The translations under genes and the position numbers were made by a program. From the NCBI GenBank assembly GCA_028278025.1, contig JANQFE010000134.1:36125-100124 (forward strand): a DNA stretch of 64,000 nt, read 5' to 3'. Origin of the DNA: Thermodesulfobacteriota bacterium (lineage in GTDB: Bacteria > Desulfobacterota > WTBG01 > CAIYCZ01 > CAIRTM01). The notes under the pieces are model-generated. The model was not told where the DNA came from. It saw only the letters and a list, made by a program, of their open reading frames with translations, and did not search any database. Shown here piece after piece: positions 16,013-26,247 of the stretch (position 1 is the stretch's first letter; every line of letters begins with the position of its first letter).

Positions 16013-17287
16013 CTAATACGTCTTCTGCAGATTCTGGATGGTAAACAGCTTCCTGTCGACCTTCTTCAGCCCGACACCAATCCACTCCTCCCACATAATG
16101 CCCGCGTGGTTGCGCTGAAAATCAAGGGTCAAAAGACCCGAAATCATCTTTTTTGTCTCACCCTTCATTGTCTTGAAATCCGTGTGGGGCAGCAAAAACG
16201 TCTTCCAGAACTTGCCAAGGTCATCATACAGGTCAGTCCAGGGGATCATGTAGGTTTCCGGGTCCATGTACCAGATTCTCTTGCTGTAGATGTAGTTGGG
16301 GTCCTTGCTGTAGACCTCAACTACCAGTGTTTTTAGGCGCTCAAACTGCATGTTACTCGGCAGGGCCTGGCCCGGTTGCCGGATGTGGCGCTTGAGATCT
16401 GCCTGGCGCATGCATAGTAGCTCTTTTGTGCCCACGTACTTATAGGTATTGCGGGTGATATGGCCGTCCCAGCCGTACTGGTCATCATAAATCATGTCTG
16501 ATCCGTCAATCGCGTCGGTTCTCTGACCCACTGCGATGCGCCTGATCCGGCGAAATGGCGCGTAGAACATATACGTGTCTTCGCTTTTGTCCGGCGAGAT
16601 ATAGGTCAGACTGAAATACCGGGTGTTCATGCTCTCCGAGGGCTCATACATGTGCTGAAACATGCCCCGGTGGATGCCCTTCTTGTTCTTATCGTACTTG
16701 GGCAGCGGCTCAACGTCCACCCGGTGGATCCAGAACAGCTCCCAGCGCTCGGACTTCATGTACCGCTCAATCGAGCTTGCCGGCGCGATGACCGGACCAT
16801 AGGCCCAGTAGTGGTTGGCGTCGCCCCTTGTGTTGAAGTCGAAGTTCCAGGCTATCTCCTGGCCCGTCTTGGGAGCGGGAAAGGGTATGCCGGCTATGTC
16901 GGCATAATTCTCGATCCACCCGTCGGCGTTCATCTTGACCTGGGGCGCATACTTCTTGGTAGCTGCTATCATACCCTTGGTCTCTATAGCCTGCTTGTAC
17001 GGGATGATCACGAAATACCAATCATCCGGCGGTGCGCCCCACTTGACCGGGTTCTTAAAGGCCCTCACGTAGGATTCCGGAAAAAACTCGGCTATCTGGT
17101 CGATGTTGGTTTTGTCGATCTTTTTGCCAGCCCAGGTCTTTTCCCACTCCCTGACCTCGGCCAGTTCCTCCGCTGTGTAGGCCGCTACCGGGTACTTTAC
17201 CTCCCTTGCCTGGACCGCAGCGGGTATCATCAGAGCCGCCATAAGTACCAGGCTCAATATCGAAATCTTCTTGCTTTGTCTGAACAT
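16013..17287 (-). CDS. DUF1329 periplasmic protein (LolB-like fold)
   Basis: This 424-residue protein has a cleavable signal peptide (LMAALMIPAAVQA-R). The mature part matches DUF1329, with a beta-rich body including ITRNTYKYVGTKELLCMRQ and a C-terminal YMDPETYMIPWTDLYDDLGKFW segment. DUF1329 proteins have an outer-membrane lipoprotein-sorting-like fold and are nearly always encoded beside a DUF1302 porin, as here (34 bases apart). The pair has been linked to transport of hydrophobic compounds such as steroids. A nearby aldehyde oxidoreductase fits such a role by inference. Confidence 0.85.
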   Translation of the reverse strand: MFRQSKKISILSLVLMAALMIPAAVQAREVKYPVAAYTAEELAEVREWEKTWAGKKIDKTNIDQIAEFFPESYVRAFKNPVKWGAPPDDWYFVIIPYKQAIETKGMIAATKKYAPQVKMNADGWIENYADIAGIPFPAPKTGQEIAWNFDFNTRGDANHYWAYGPVIAPASSIERYMKSERWELFWIHRVDVEPLPKYDKNKKGIHRGMFQHMYEPSESMNTRYFSLTYISPDKSEDTYMFYAPFRRIRRIAVGQRTDAIDGSDMIYDDQYGWDGHITRNTYKYVGTKELLCMRQADLKRHIRQPGQALPSNMQFERLKTLVVEVYSKDPNYIYSKRIWYMDPETYMIPWTDLYDDLGKFWKTFLLPHTDFKTMKGETKKMISGLLTLDFQRNHAGIMWEEWIGVGLKKVDRKLFTIQNLQKTY

Positions 17288-17320
17288 GAGTATATCTCCC
17301 TCTACACGAGTGTTACGTAA

Positions 17321-18877
17321 TTAGAATTCATAACGGACACGCACCAAGAGTCCATCCTTGTCATGCAGTCCCTTGTTGCTGGTTGATTTATACCCGTAGA
17401 GTGCCAGGGCGGCTTCACAGCGCCAGTGTTTTCCCGGAGCATATGCGATAATGGGTGACATGAAGTATTTGCCATGGGGCCGCCAGCTGCCCGTGAACAT
17501 GAACATCACCTTCTGGTGAAAGGCAAACTGCTGGAAGCTCCAGGTAAAGCTCGTCGCGTGGCTATCACCGGTGCGGTGCCCACGGCCGCTGTCAAGCAAC
17601 AGGTCTCGGTCGAAGTTCAGCACCTTTTCATAAAAGATGGTAAAGCTGACCGTCAGCTTTTTGTTGTCAAACCAGCGGCGGGAGAAATAAGGAATCTCGA
17701 ACCGGTCGGCATAGGTCAAACCGCCGCCGATGATATCCCGCTTGACCTCATCATAAATCGCGTTATCCTCGCCGTTTTCACCTTTGTTCCAGTGCTGGCC
17801 GATCTCGTAGAACCATTCAAGACGCCACTCCGAGCCGTGCAGCCAGTCGATAATAGTCTGGGCCGTGCCGCCGATGACCTCGTAACGCTTGTAATTAAAT
17901 ACCCGCTTGCCGAAGGAGTCGGGGTTGGGGTGTGCGTTCTGATCGTAGATAATCGATTCCAGACCGGCCCGCACATAGCCCCGCGTGTAGGCGTTGATTC
18001 TCCTGGGGTTGGCGGTAAAAGCATCATTGAGGCAATTAAAATAAAAAATAGACCAGTCAATGTCCCAGGTGTAGCCCCTGACCTTTAACCCAAGCTCCCA
18101 GTTGCTGGTATTCCAGCCGGGCTCGTCTTTGCGCGCTTTTTCAAAGAGCCAGTGGGTGATACCGTGGATTTTACCGGGATTGAACGAAGTCGTTGCTGGG
18201 CTGGGTCCCCTGAGAGTACCCTCATAAGGCAGCCGCTGGGCTTCGTAGTCGCCGGGGTTGAAGATGAACTCAAACAGCAGCTGACCCGGCAGGTTAGACT
18301 GGTAAAATCCCCTGATCATGTACAGGCCCAACTTGATGTCCTCCCAGTTCTCGGTGCCGGGGGAACCGTAGCGCAGGTCAAGGGGGTTGATGACATCTGC
18401 GGTGCGCTGCAGATTCGTCTCCCCCCAGACCACGATCTGCTTACCGATCTTGAACTGCCAGGGGCCTTTGATGATGTCGATATAGGCCTCGGTGATGAAG
18501 TCATCTTGGCGCGGCATGCTGTATTCGTGGCGCACTCGGTGGGGAATGCCCCGGCGCACCTCCTCATCAAATCTGGCGATGGCTTCATAGTACCAGTGCA
18601 ACCCGGCGAACAGGTTGATGGTAAGATCTTCTTTTTTAATCAATTTGTAAAGACCCTCGACAAACATACTGGTGCGGGCAAAGTTGAGGCTGCCGGAATG
18701 AAAATCCTTCTCTTCACTGGGAATATGGGTCCGCAGATATACCTGCTGCTTGAAGTACCCGTTAACCAGAAACTTGCCGTCCATGAGAAACACCATGGCC
18801 CGGACCGGCTGGGCTGCCGGAAAGACAAATACCCCGCCTGCTACAAGACATACCAGCATAAAAACTTTTTTTTTCAT
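17321..18877 (-). CDS. DUF1302 outer-membrane beta-barrel protein
   Basis: From the ATG at 18877 the protein has 518 residues with a clear signal peptide (MKKKVFMLVCLVAGGVFVF, then AAQPVRA). AAGGA seven bases upstream supports this start over a longer one at 18964. The body is made of alternating aromatic-rich strands (VNGYFKQQVYLRT, INLFAGLHWYYEAI, WQFKIGKQIVVWGETN) and ends with Phe (VRVRYEF), the outer-membrane insertion signal. This matches the DUF1302 family of large porin-like barrels. Together with DUF1329 it probably forms an envelope transport unit. Confidence 0.85.
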   Translation of the reverse strand: MKKKVFMLVCLVAGGVFVFPAAQPVRAMVFLMDGKFLVNGYFKQQVYLRTHIPSEEKDFHSGSLNFARTSMFVEGLYKLIKKEDLTINLFAGLHWYYEAIARFDEEVRRGIPHRVRHEYSMPRQDDFITEAYIDIIKGPWQFKIGKQIVVWGETNLQRTADVINPLDLRYGSPGTENWEDIKLGLYMIRGFYQSNLPGQLLFEFIFNPGDYEAQRLPYEGTLRGPSPATTSFNPGKIHGITHWLFEKARKDEPGWNTSNWELGLKVRGYTWDIDWSIFYFNCLNDAFTANPRRINAYTRGYVRAGLESIIYDQNAHPNPDSFGKRVFNYKRYEVIGGTAQTIIDWLHGSEWRLEWFYEIGQHWNKGENGEDNAIYDEVKRDIIGGGLTYADRFEIPYFSRRWFDNKKLTVSFTIFYEKVLNFDRDLLLDSGRGHRTGDSHATSFTWSFQQFAFHQKVMFMFTGSWRPHGKYFMSPIIAYAPGKHWRCEAALALYGYKSTSNKGLHDKDGLLVRVRYEF

Positions 18878-19108
18878 ACCCCCTTCCTTTCTAAAGACAG
18901 CTTGGTTCATCTTTTTAAAGATAAAATTGGGCTTAAGCAGCAAATGCTGCTGTTGCCGTGACATTTCTTTTGCAACTGCTTTTTAGATACACGCCCCCCT
19001 TTCCCGATTACCCATGCTGTGCACTACAAATTCAGGACTTTTCCGGGTTTTAGGTTTCATTTTTCTCTGCTTTCTCAGGGGTTATTATAACCTCAAACCG
19101 TCTCTCAG

Positions 19109-21070
19109 CTATTCCCTGTATTTGTACACTTTCTTTTGAACAGCTACGTCCTCAAGACCAAGCTTCTGTAATGTGTCCTCTTGGATATATCCTGTCTTTA
19201 AATCCCAGCCTCTTAGCTGATAGTATTCATCTTTCATCTTTTCAAATTTTTCTCTATCGACCACCATGCCCTGCCTATAAATAACTTCTCCATTTTTCCC
19301 GGGCATTGAACTTTTTGGATCGGACCCTGATGTTTTAGGCAATGGAACGGTGTAGTCAAACTCGGGGAGGACGTCATCTTTTCGCCCTTCATGGCCTTCT
19401 CTTAAAAGTATGGCCCTCTGGAGATTAAAAATTCTCTCACCTATGCTATCGAGTTCCTGTACCTCCATTTCTCTACCAGTGACAGCGGCAAATACTTTAC
19501 TGGGGAGACTCCGATCACCCACATGGTCTTGAGAATGTTTGACATCCATCATAGGCCAGGCAAAATCACAGAGGTTGAGACATTCCTTCACATATACACG
19601 ATCCTGAAGTTGTTTTGCGGCCAACGCTTTACCTTCATAAGTGGAAAAATCCAGAGCATCCTCACTGCCAAAAAATTTCTTGGAAAGAGAACGGATAACT
19701 TCATCCGAGACATACGCACCCTCTATCTTATTACACCAGTCCCACCACAGATGTATTGGAAAAACAATTTCATGAAGCTGGGGCATGGGAGCCCGGGGTT
19801 CTGTCATGAATGAAAGCCCTGTTATAATAAATTTCCTTGGCTGATAGGGGTAGGGTGTTCCTGTTCGAGGATAAATCCAGTTTTCTAACTGTTTTTTCGC
19901 CGCTGAACCCAACTTGTCTGCCGCCCTCATAACGCCCAGAGCAAGCACATCTCCAAATCCTTGGCGTAAGGATAGTTGCTTAACCAGTGTGTCTATAAAC
20001 TCAAGGCTTCCAATCTTTGATATAGGAATGCCTATTTTTTCGTCTGTCACAATCCCTGCACGATAACACTTGTGCAACCACCCGATTATTGTTGCAATTG
20101 AAAACACATCAAGACCATATTCATTACACAGTCGGCTCGCATGGAAATGAACGTCGTTCCATGCTCCAATTTGTTTAGAGGGATCTGCATAAAAAACGGC
20201 AGCAACACACAAATATTTGCCTTTCTGCCCATTTTCTGCCTCATAGGTTGCCCTCGTGCAACCACTTCCACAACCATAGCAGGTAGATTTTTTTAATTTT
20301 GGATTCAATTTCAGATTTTCCGGAACATATGCCGACCACATACGGTGAGGTCCGGCAAAAATAAATCGTGAATCTTTCTTCAATCTCCGAATATGTCTGA
20401 TCAACTCTTGGAGTTTTTCCGGGTTTGCTGCGATTACATTTCTCTCACTCGTTCCTACAGCAATAGCTTTTAGTTTTTTAGAACCCATAACCGCCCCAAA
20501 GCCGCATGAGCCTGATGAATCATCTTCGGCAATAATGTTAGCCATCACTGCTTTATTATCCCCGGCAGGGCCTATAGCTGCAACCCGTATACTCTTTCCA
20601 TGTATTCCTTTCAACATCTCACGTACCTCAAGGGCTCCTTTGCCCCAGAGAAAGGAGGCCTCTTTTAACTCAGCTTTGCCATCCTGTATCAGCAGATAAA
20701 CGGGAGTGTCTGATATGCCTTCTATTATTACTGCATCGTAGCCGGCGAATTTGAGCCAAGCACCCCAGCTTCCTCCAAAATTAGCGTAGGAAAAAAACTC
20801 CGGGATTATACCGGGCGATTTGCCACACACCTGCCACCGGGAACCGGCCAAACCAGGAAACCCAGCCAGCGGACCGTTAGCAAATATCAATCGGTTTTGT
20901 GGATCGTAAGCTTTATGCTCAGGGGCTGAGCTGTCCCAATAGATTTTCGCTGCAAAACCTCGGCCACCAACAAATCTGTCAGCATACTCTTTCGTTGGCA
21001 GGCTCACCAGATCTCCCTGTGACAAATCTACTTGGAGAATACTCCCGGCATAGCCATACGTATTCGACAT
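19109..21070 (-). CDS. Tungsten-containing aldehyde:ferredoxin oxidoreductase
   Basis: This 653-residue protein spans the full AOR family length. The N-terminal domain has VGGRGFAAKIYWD and FANGPLAGFPGLAGSRW, which bind the two pterins. Cluster ligands are C264, C267 and C271 (CYGCGSGC) with a fourth Cys in KECLNLCDF. These enzymes oxidise aldehydes, or related carbonyl compounds, to acids and pass electrons to ferredoxin. The gene follows a PAS-LuxR regulator gene and precedes the DUF1302/DUF1329 pair on the same strand, which suggests a catabolic unit. The substrate cannot be told from sequence. Confidence 0.93.
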   Translation of the reverse strand: MSNTYGYAGSILQVDLSQGDLVSLPTKEYADRFVGGRGFAAKIYWDSSAPEHKAYDPQNRLIFANGPLAGFPGLAGSRWQVCGKSPGIIPEFFSYANFGGSWGAWLKFAGYDAVIIEGISDTPVYLLIQDGKAELKEASFLWGKGALEVREMLKGIHGKSIRVAAIGPAGDNKAVMANIIAEDDSSGSCGFGAVMGSKKLKAIAVGTSERNVIAANPEKLQELIRHIRRLKKDSRFIFAGPHRMWSAYVPENLKLNPKLKKSTCYGCGSGCTRATYEAENGQKGKYLCVAAVFYADPSKQIGAWNDVHFHASRLCNEYGLDVFSIATIIGWLHKCYRAGIVTDEKIGIPISKIGSLEFIDTLVKQLSLRQGFGDVLALGVMRAADKLGSAAKKQLENWIYPRTGTPYPYQPRKFIITGLSFMTEPRAPMPQLHEIVFPIHLWWDWCNKIEGAYVSDEVIRSLSKKFFGSEDALDFSTYEGKALAAKQLQDRVYVKECLNLCDFAWPMMDVKHSQDHVGDRSLPSKVFAAVTGREMEVQELDSIGERIFNLQRAILLREGHEGRKDDVLPEFDYTVPLPKTSGSDPKSSMPGKNGEVIYRQGMVVDREKFEKMKDEYYQLRGWDLKTGYIQEDTLQKLGLEDVAVQKKVYKYRE

Positions 21071-21192
21071 TTTTTACTACCTCCACAATGGAGCGCTGAG
21101 CATTTTTTTATAGCTGCTAATTATCTTAAGAGGAATTTTGGGAGGGGTCAATATAGTATTAATATTGTAAAAATGGGGTACTTTTATAGTTA

Positions 21193-22191
21193 TTATTCGA
21201 AGGTCATGAGATGGGTTTTCAGGTTTATTTTCTTGTTTTTTATTCCCAGTTTCCTTCTGATACTGTCCCGGTATGCATCGATTGTGTTTTTGGAAAGGTA
21301 CAGCGTATTGGCTATTTCCTGGGATGATTTGCCGCCCCTGATAAGCGCGGCAATTTTGAGTTCTGTAGAGGTAAGGTTGAAAAATTTTAAAGAAAGGCTG
21401 TGCAGGAAAGGTGAGACAATATCCGTTAAGTTCCTTTCAATAATTTCAAGGAGGGTTTTGCGCTCTGGTGGTGCCGGATCCTTTTTTAGTTTTTCTATAT
21501 AAGGCAGAATCAACTCCCGCACGTTCAGCAACACCTTTTCCCCCAGCTCTTTTTTGTCCTCGTCCCTTTTTTCCAGCAACACGTTTAAAGCAACATTTGT
21601 TTCCTCGAGTCTTTTTGTTTTTGCCTCCAATTCAGCCGTACGTTCTTCTACACGCTGTTCCAGTTCTTTGTTTAAGGCCTTCAGCTTTTTTTCATTAAGC
21701 TTGCTCTCTGTTATATCCTGTATTATAGTTGCGGCTGCTACAACTTCGCCCTGTTCGTTGTATATTAAAGCAGGGTTTTCATAGATTCTAATAACCTTGC
21801 CGTCTTTGCGGAAACCAAAACTCTCAAACCGTGGGACTCTTCCATCTTTAAACAATGCCGCAACCATTTCGCGTGTCTTCTTAAAAAAATCTTCATCTAT
21901 TTCAATTGTCTCACCGGCAGTTGTCTCATATCGGCCGGGTTCCCAGGGGGCAAACTCTATCATACATCTTCCGGCAACTTCCTCACGTGTGCAGCCAAAC
22001 ATTTCTAAAAAGGCATCATTAAACCGTGTAATACAACCGCTGGTGTCGGTAACCACAATGGCGCACAAAGATGTTTCTATGATGCTGTCTGCCAATGCAG
22101 TCTGACCTCTTTCAGCAAGCTGGCTGCTTTTGGAAAGTCCCTGCTGGATGCTGTCGTCAGCCTGTTTTGTTTTATGATGTTTGTATCTCAT
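21193..22191 (-). CDS. PAS domain regulator with LuxR-type HTH
   Basis: This 332-residue protein has a PAS domain (about 35-165: IIETSLCAIVVTDTSGCITRFNDAFLEMFG), a coiled coil (about 165-225: ALNKELEQRVEERTAELEAK) and a C-terminal LuxR helix-turn-helix (LTSTELKIAALIRGGKSSQEIANTL then SKNTIDAYRDSIRRKLG). There is no receiver or kinase domain, so the PAS domain probably senses a ligand or redox state directly. It lies 122 bases ahead of the aldehyde oxidoreductase on the same strand and is the best candidate for regulating that operon. Confidence 0.85.
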   Translation of the reverse strand: MRYKHHKTKQADDSIQQGLSKSSQLAERGQTALADSIIETSLCAIVVTDTSGCITRFNDAFLEMFGCTREEVAGRCMIEFAPWEPGRYETTAGETIEIDEDFFKKTREMVAALFKDGRVPRFESFGFRKDGKVIRIYENPALIYNEQGEVVAAATIIQDITESKLNEKKLKALNKELEQRVEERTAELEAKTKRLEETNVALNVLLEKRDEDKKELGEKVLLNVRELILPYIEKLKKDPAPPERKTLLEIIERNLTDIVSPFLHSLSLKFFNLTSTELKIAALIRGGKSSQEIANTLYLSKNTIDAYRDSIRRKLGIKNKKINLKTHLMTFE

Positions 22192-22656
22192 GAAGTTTCA
22201 ATATCAGCTATAAGAAAATGAAGCCTTGCAACCCCCGAAAATTTCATACATTCAGCAGTAGTATAAAAATTGAGAAATATCAAGGCAATCTTGCTCTATA
22301 CGCAACATATCTATTTTAAGATTTTTTTTTGATACCAATCTCAACCTATACAAATTCAGCATTCACAGTTACATATAAATGCACTACAACCATGGAAATA
22401 CGGGGACACTGAGGCTGTTGAAAAACCCCCATCAGTCCCGCCACGGCGGGATTGCGCTCATCACCTGTTTGAAAGACCTATGCCCGTTTTTGTTTTTTGC
22501 TTCTTAATGCTTATTTGCTCGTGGTATGCTCCCCCCTTTTTTTCTTAAAAGCCCATTGTGTACCTAAAATTGACCTTCTAAGACCTAAAAACAAGTCAAA
22601 TTTTATATTTTGTTTTGCTATTACAGATACTTCCCTAGGACCGATCCCGGCCTGCC
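22192..22656. repeat. Intergenic region with a GGCTGTTGAAAAACCCCC repeat
   Basis: No gene is seen in 465 bases. Bases 22410-22462 carry GAGGCTGTTGAAAAACCCCC and a TCCCGCCACGGCGGGA hairpin followed by TTGCGCTCATCA, as at 15092. The rest is AT-rich, with poly-T runs near 22320 and 22540. Confidence 0.5.
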
Positions 22657-23625
22657 TCACGCACCAAACAACCTCTTCAACTTCACGTCGAATTGGGGCA
22701 AGTGCTTCATTGGGTTTAGGTCGAAGTTCACGACGTAGTTGGCGAACATCAATAGGCGAGCGATCACCAGTTGATCAAGCTGTTGGCCGGACTCAAGCGG
22801 CCAGGGCAGAACTTCTTCATATCCTTCCTTGAAGGCGCCAAGCAATTCGGGATAATCATTCCGGAAACGAACATAGTACATTGCCGTTCCAATGTCCTGC
22901 TCTGGGAATCCCCAGGTAATATCTTCGAAATCATACAAGGACAACTTGTCACGATGAACCTTCACATTACAGGGATGAAGGTCGTTATGGATGACGATCG
23001 GCTTTGTCGACGACCAAAGTGACTCTATGGCTTGCTGTGCACATTGTGCGCCCTTCTTGTAGAGATTCTGGCGCCTCTTCGGGAGGAGTCTTGAAGCTCG
23101 CTGCGAGAGAATAGTCTCTTTGTCCCAGTAGAAAACTCGATCATTGGTCAGGATCCTAAACCCTGACGGAGGTCTAAACGACCGTGAAACTTGATGGAGC
23201 AGCGCTGAGCACTTACCGAGATAACGATACGAGCGTGCTGAGATGGAATGTTCCAACTGATTACCGGGGACCCAGCTACAAAGGGCCAGGTGTGCTGGTC
23301 CAGGCATCCAATTCGTTGCGATCTCAGTGACGAACTCACCATCACTGTTTGCCAGTGGGGTTTCGATACACAGTTCGGAACGTCTCGAAACGTGATCGAG
23401 AAACTGCATCTGTCCAACCATCTGAGAAAGCACATGCTCTTTAGGATCATGAAACTTGGCGGCAAAACAGCCGAGATCAGCATCAACACGATAGACCGGC
23501 TTTGATTCGAATGACACGAATCGCAGTGAGTTCACCTTGAGGGGATACCGCTCAAGCGCTTGGGCAAGAGTCCTTCGATATCTCAGCAACTTGCCCCGTC
23601 TGGTGAGTGATTCGAAATTCTTCAT
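22657..23625 (-). CDS. APH-family phosphotransferase (small-molecule kinase)
   Basis: From the ATG at 23625 the product has 322 residues. The kinase core shows the catalytic HNDLHPCNV (Brenner-like HxDxxxxN) and the metal-binding DFED of the aminoglycoside/choline kinase fold; the ITWGFPEQDIGTAMYY segment follows. The substrate is unknown. Homologues annotated as phosphotransferase act on antibiotics, choline, homoserine or proteins. A longer frame running to 23733 enters the adjacent mobile element and is not used. It is a single gene flanked by repeats on both sides, which fits lateral gain. Confidence 0.75.
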   Translation of the reverse strand: MKNFESLTRRGKLLRYRRTLAQALERYPLKVNSLRFVSFESKPVYRVDADLGCFAAKFHDPKEHVLSQMVGQMQFLDHVSRRSELCIETPLANSDGEFVTEIATNWMPGPAHLALCSWVPGNQLEHSISARSYRYLGKCSALLHQVSRSFRPPSGFRILTNDRVFYWDKETILSQRASRLLPKRRQNLYKKGAQCAQQAIESLWSSTKPIVIHNDLHPCNVKVHRDKLSLYDFEDITWGFPEQDIGTAMYYVRFRNDYPELLGAFKEGYEEVLPWPLESGQQLDQLVIARLLMFANYVVNFDLNPMKHLPQFDVKLKRLFGA

Positions 23626-23640
23626 CTTCTTTCTGCCGGT

Positions 23641-23912
23641 AAATATAGGGACACTTCCCCTATTAAGTTGCTTGGGCCTTTTTGGGTCTTCCTGCTTTGC
23701 CGGGCAATAGCCTCCGGGACAGCCTTCTCTCAAGCTTCTTTATGAAACCCTCACTGCCCAAGGGGCGTCCCGTTGACGTGGCCTGTCTGATTATTACCCC
23801 GCTGGGTAATATGGTGAGGATATTTTGCTGCTACGACTCGGGCTATTCTCGGCATACCCTATGTTATTACGCTGTCCACTGCTGCATGTCAACATTAATA
23901 AGGTAAGTCCCT
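23641..23912. mobile_element. Internally deleted copy of the Y1-transposase element
   Basis: The sequence matches both ends of the element at 15191-15978 (TAAGTTGCTTGGGCCTTTTT on the left, CGACTCGGGCTATTCTCGGC on the right). About 480 internal bases are missing, with the junction at CTGATTATTACC, where CCTGATT repeats in the full copy. The left inverted end keeps 20 bases; the right end (GGTAAGTCCCT) is degenerate and runs into the CRISPR array. The transposase frame is destroyed. Confidence 0.8.
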
Positions 23913-26247
23913 GGTTTTTCCCGTATGGGGTGCGACGCCTGGGGGAGAAGAGAACTATCTGGTTTAGGTGGTTTCAATCCACGCACCCGTATGGGGTGCG
24001 ACTTGTTTCGTTCCTCCTCCCTCCATTAAATCAGTAGTTTCAATCCACGCACCCGTATGGGGTGCGACTTTTGCGCTTGGTTAATCTGCTGTCTTATGCT
24101 TTGTTTCAATCCACGCACCCGTATGGGGTGCGACAATGTCGGTTTCAGCTTGCATCCAACACCATTTGTTTCAATCCACGCACCCGTATGGGGTGCGACG
24201 ATACTAAAGGCCAGCAGTTCCATTGATCGACTGATCGTTTCAATCCACGCACCCGTATGGGGTGCGACCCAACCAACTGCGGTAGGCAAGCTAAATGGTA
24301 TGTTTCAATCCACGCACCCGTATGGGGTGCGACGCCCGCATCAGGCTGCTTGCACGGTGAAGTTCGGTGTTTCAATCCACGCACCCGTATGGGGTGCGAC
24401 ACATGTTTCCGTAAGCTTAAGTCAGAAATTAAAAGGTTTCAATCCACGCACCCGTATGGGGTGCGACTTGGACGATACGACGCTTCTTCACAGATGACAG
24501 TGTTTCAATCCACGCACCCGTATGGGGTGCGACCACGACGCATCTGTTCGATTTCCTGTAACAATCCGTTTCAATCCACGCACCCGTATGGGGTGCGACT
24601 TTCTGGACGTGATCAACTGGTTTTGCATAAGTTGTTTCAATCCACGCACCCGTATGGGGTGCGACATGGCGCGGACCCTGGGTTTTACACAAGAGGTAAT
24701 GTTTCAATCCACGCACCCGTATGGGGTGCGACGCAGATTGCCTTTAAAGTGTTTGGCAAAATGGTGGTTTCAATCCACGCACCCGTATGGGGTGCGACTT
24801 TGGTGCATCAGGAATTCCCTATCAGAAAATATGTTTCAATCCACGCACCCGTATGGGGTGCGACTACAGCACTGTGTTTTTCATATAACGGTTTTGCTGT
24901 TTCAATCCACGCACCCGTATGGGGTGCGACCGTTGACTTTTCAATGGTCAATTCGGCTGTTCTGGTTTCAATCCACGCACCCGTATGGGGTGCGACCTTC
25001 CTTGTATGGTATTTCGTATGCACCACTGGCGTTTCAATCCACGCACCCGTATGGGGTGCGACTCAAACACAGCGTTGTCTTTACGAAGTGGCGTGGTTTC
25101 AATCCACGCACCCGTATGGGGTGCGACGTGACCAGTTCCGTCATTGCTTTTGTGTTAGATTGTTTCAATCCACGCACCCGTATGGGGTGCGACGGCATGA
25201 AGGTGAACAAATTGGACATTTCAGATGTTTCAATCCACGCACCCGTATGGGGTGCGACTTTCCTCCTTTCTTAATAGTATTCATAAATTATGTTTCAATC
25301 CACGCACCCGTATGGGGTGCGACTTGATCTGTCAAATACAGCCTACACTATGGGCGGTTTCAATCCACGCACCCGTATGGGGTGCGACCCTTTCTGTGTT
25401 TTGGTTTGAAAGATTTAAAATTGTTTCAATCCACGCACCCGTATGGGGTGCGACTTACGCAGCCTGCAAAACTCTTGCAAGTCCTGCCGTTTCAATCCAC
25501 GCACCCGTATGGGGTGCGACCTGATCGCGCGTGCATCTTCAGCAGATCCAGAGTGTTTCAATCCACGCACCCGTATGGGGTGCGACTTCACAGTCAAGTG
25601 TTATCAAGCGCGCCGTAAAAGTTTCAATCCACGCACCCGTATGGGGTGCGACTCCTTACCCTTACAATTAGTATTCGTAAATTATGTTTCAATCCACGCA
25701 CCCGTATGGGGTGCGACGAAGTTTCAGGCTTTCGTCTTCGTACTTCATTTTGTTTCAATCCACGCACCCGTATGGGGTGCGACTTTTCTGCTGCTTCCTC
25801 AGCTTCCTGCCGGGACGGTTTCAATCCACGCACCCGTATGGGGTGCGACACACCCTAATTGGGGATCAGATGGGTTTAGGTAGTTTCAATCCACGCACCC
25901 GTATGGGGTGCGACTAGCCTTGATGCAGTCATGGCCGACAACATTATTGTTTCAATCCACGCACCCGTATGGGGTGCGACTCGGGTGGGATGTCTCGGGA
26001 GCCAGCAACCTGGAGGTTTCAATCCACGCACCCGTATGGGGTGCGACTCGTCCAGACCTAGTGTTGACAGTGTCGAAAAAAGTTTCAATCCACGCACCCG
26101 TATGGGGTGCGACGCACCATTGATGACCTAAAAAAGCCGAAGCCGAATGTTTCAATCCACGCACCCGTATGGGGTGCGACTAAGCTCCCACCACTTCACA
26201 AGAGCTACTTAGTTAGTTTCAATCCACGCACCCGTATGGGGTGCGAC
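23905..26247 (-). CRISPR. Type I-C CRISPR array, 35 intact repeats plus one degenerate
   Basis: The 32-bp repeat reads GTTTCAATCCACGC...GGGGTGCGAC on the plus strand. It starts at 23971, 24037, 24103 and so on to 26216. A first unit ending at 23936 keeps only its last 17 bases. There are 35 spacers of 33-37 bp counting the one next to the degenerate unit. Read on the minus strand, the repeat ends in GGATTGAAAC and has a CGCACCC/GGGTGCG stem, as in other I-C repeats. So transcription runs leftward from the leader at 26248 and the degenerate unit is the oldest end. No sequence variation was noticed among the intact repeats. Confidence 0.98.

Noticed and set aside
22657..23733. Longer version of the phosphotransferase starting at 23733
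   Set aside because: The extra N-terminus is encoded by the deleted mobile element; the ATG at 23625 fits the family length.
24257..25327. Long repeat proteins of 250-356 residues over the CRISPR array, such as frames with repeated VSIHAPVWGAT
   Set aside because: They are translations of the 32-bp CRISPR repeat and spacers, with no start signal or conserved unit outside the repeat.
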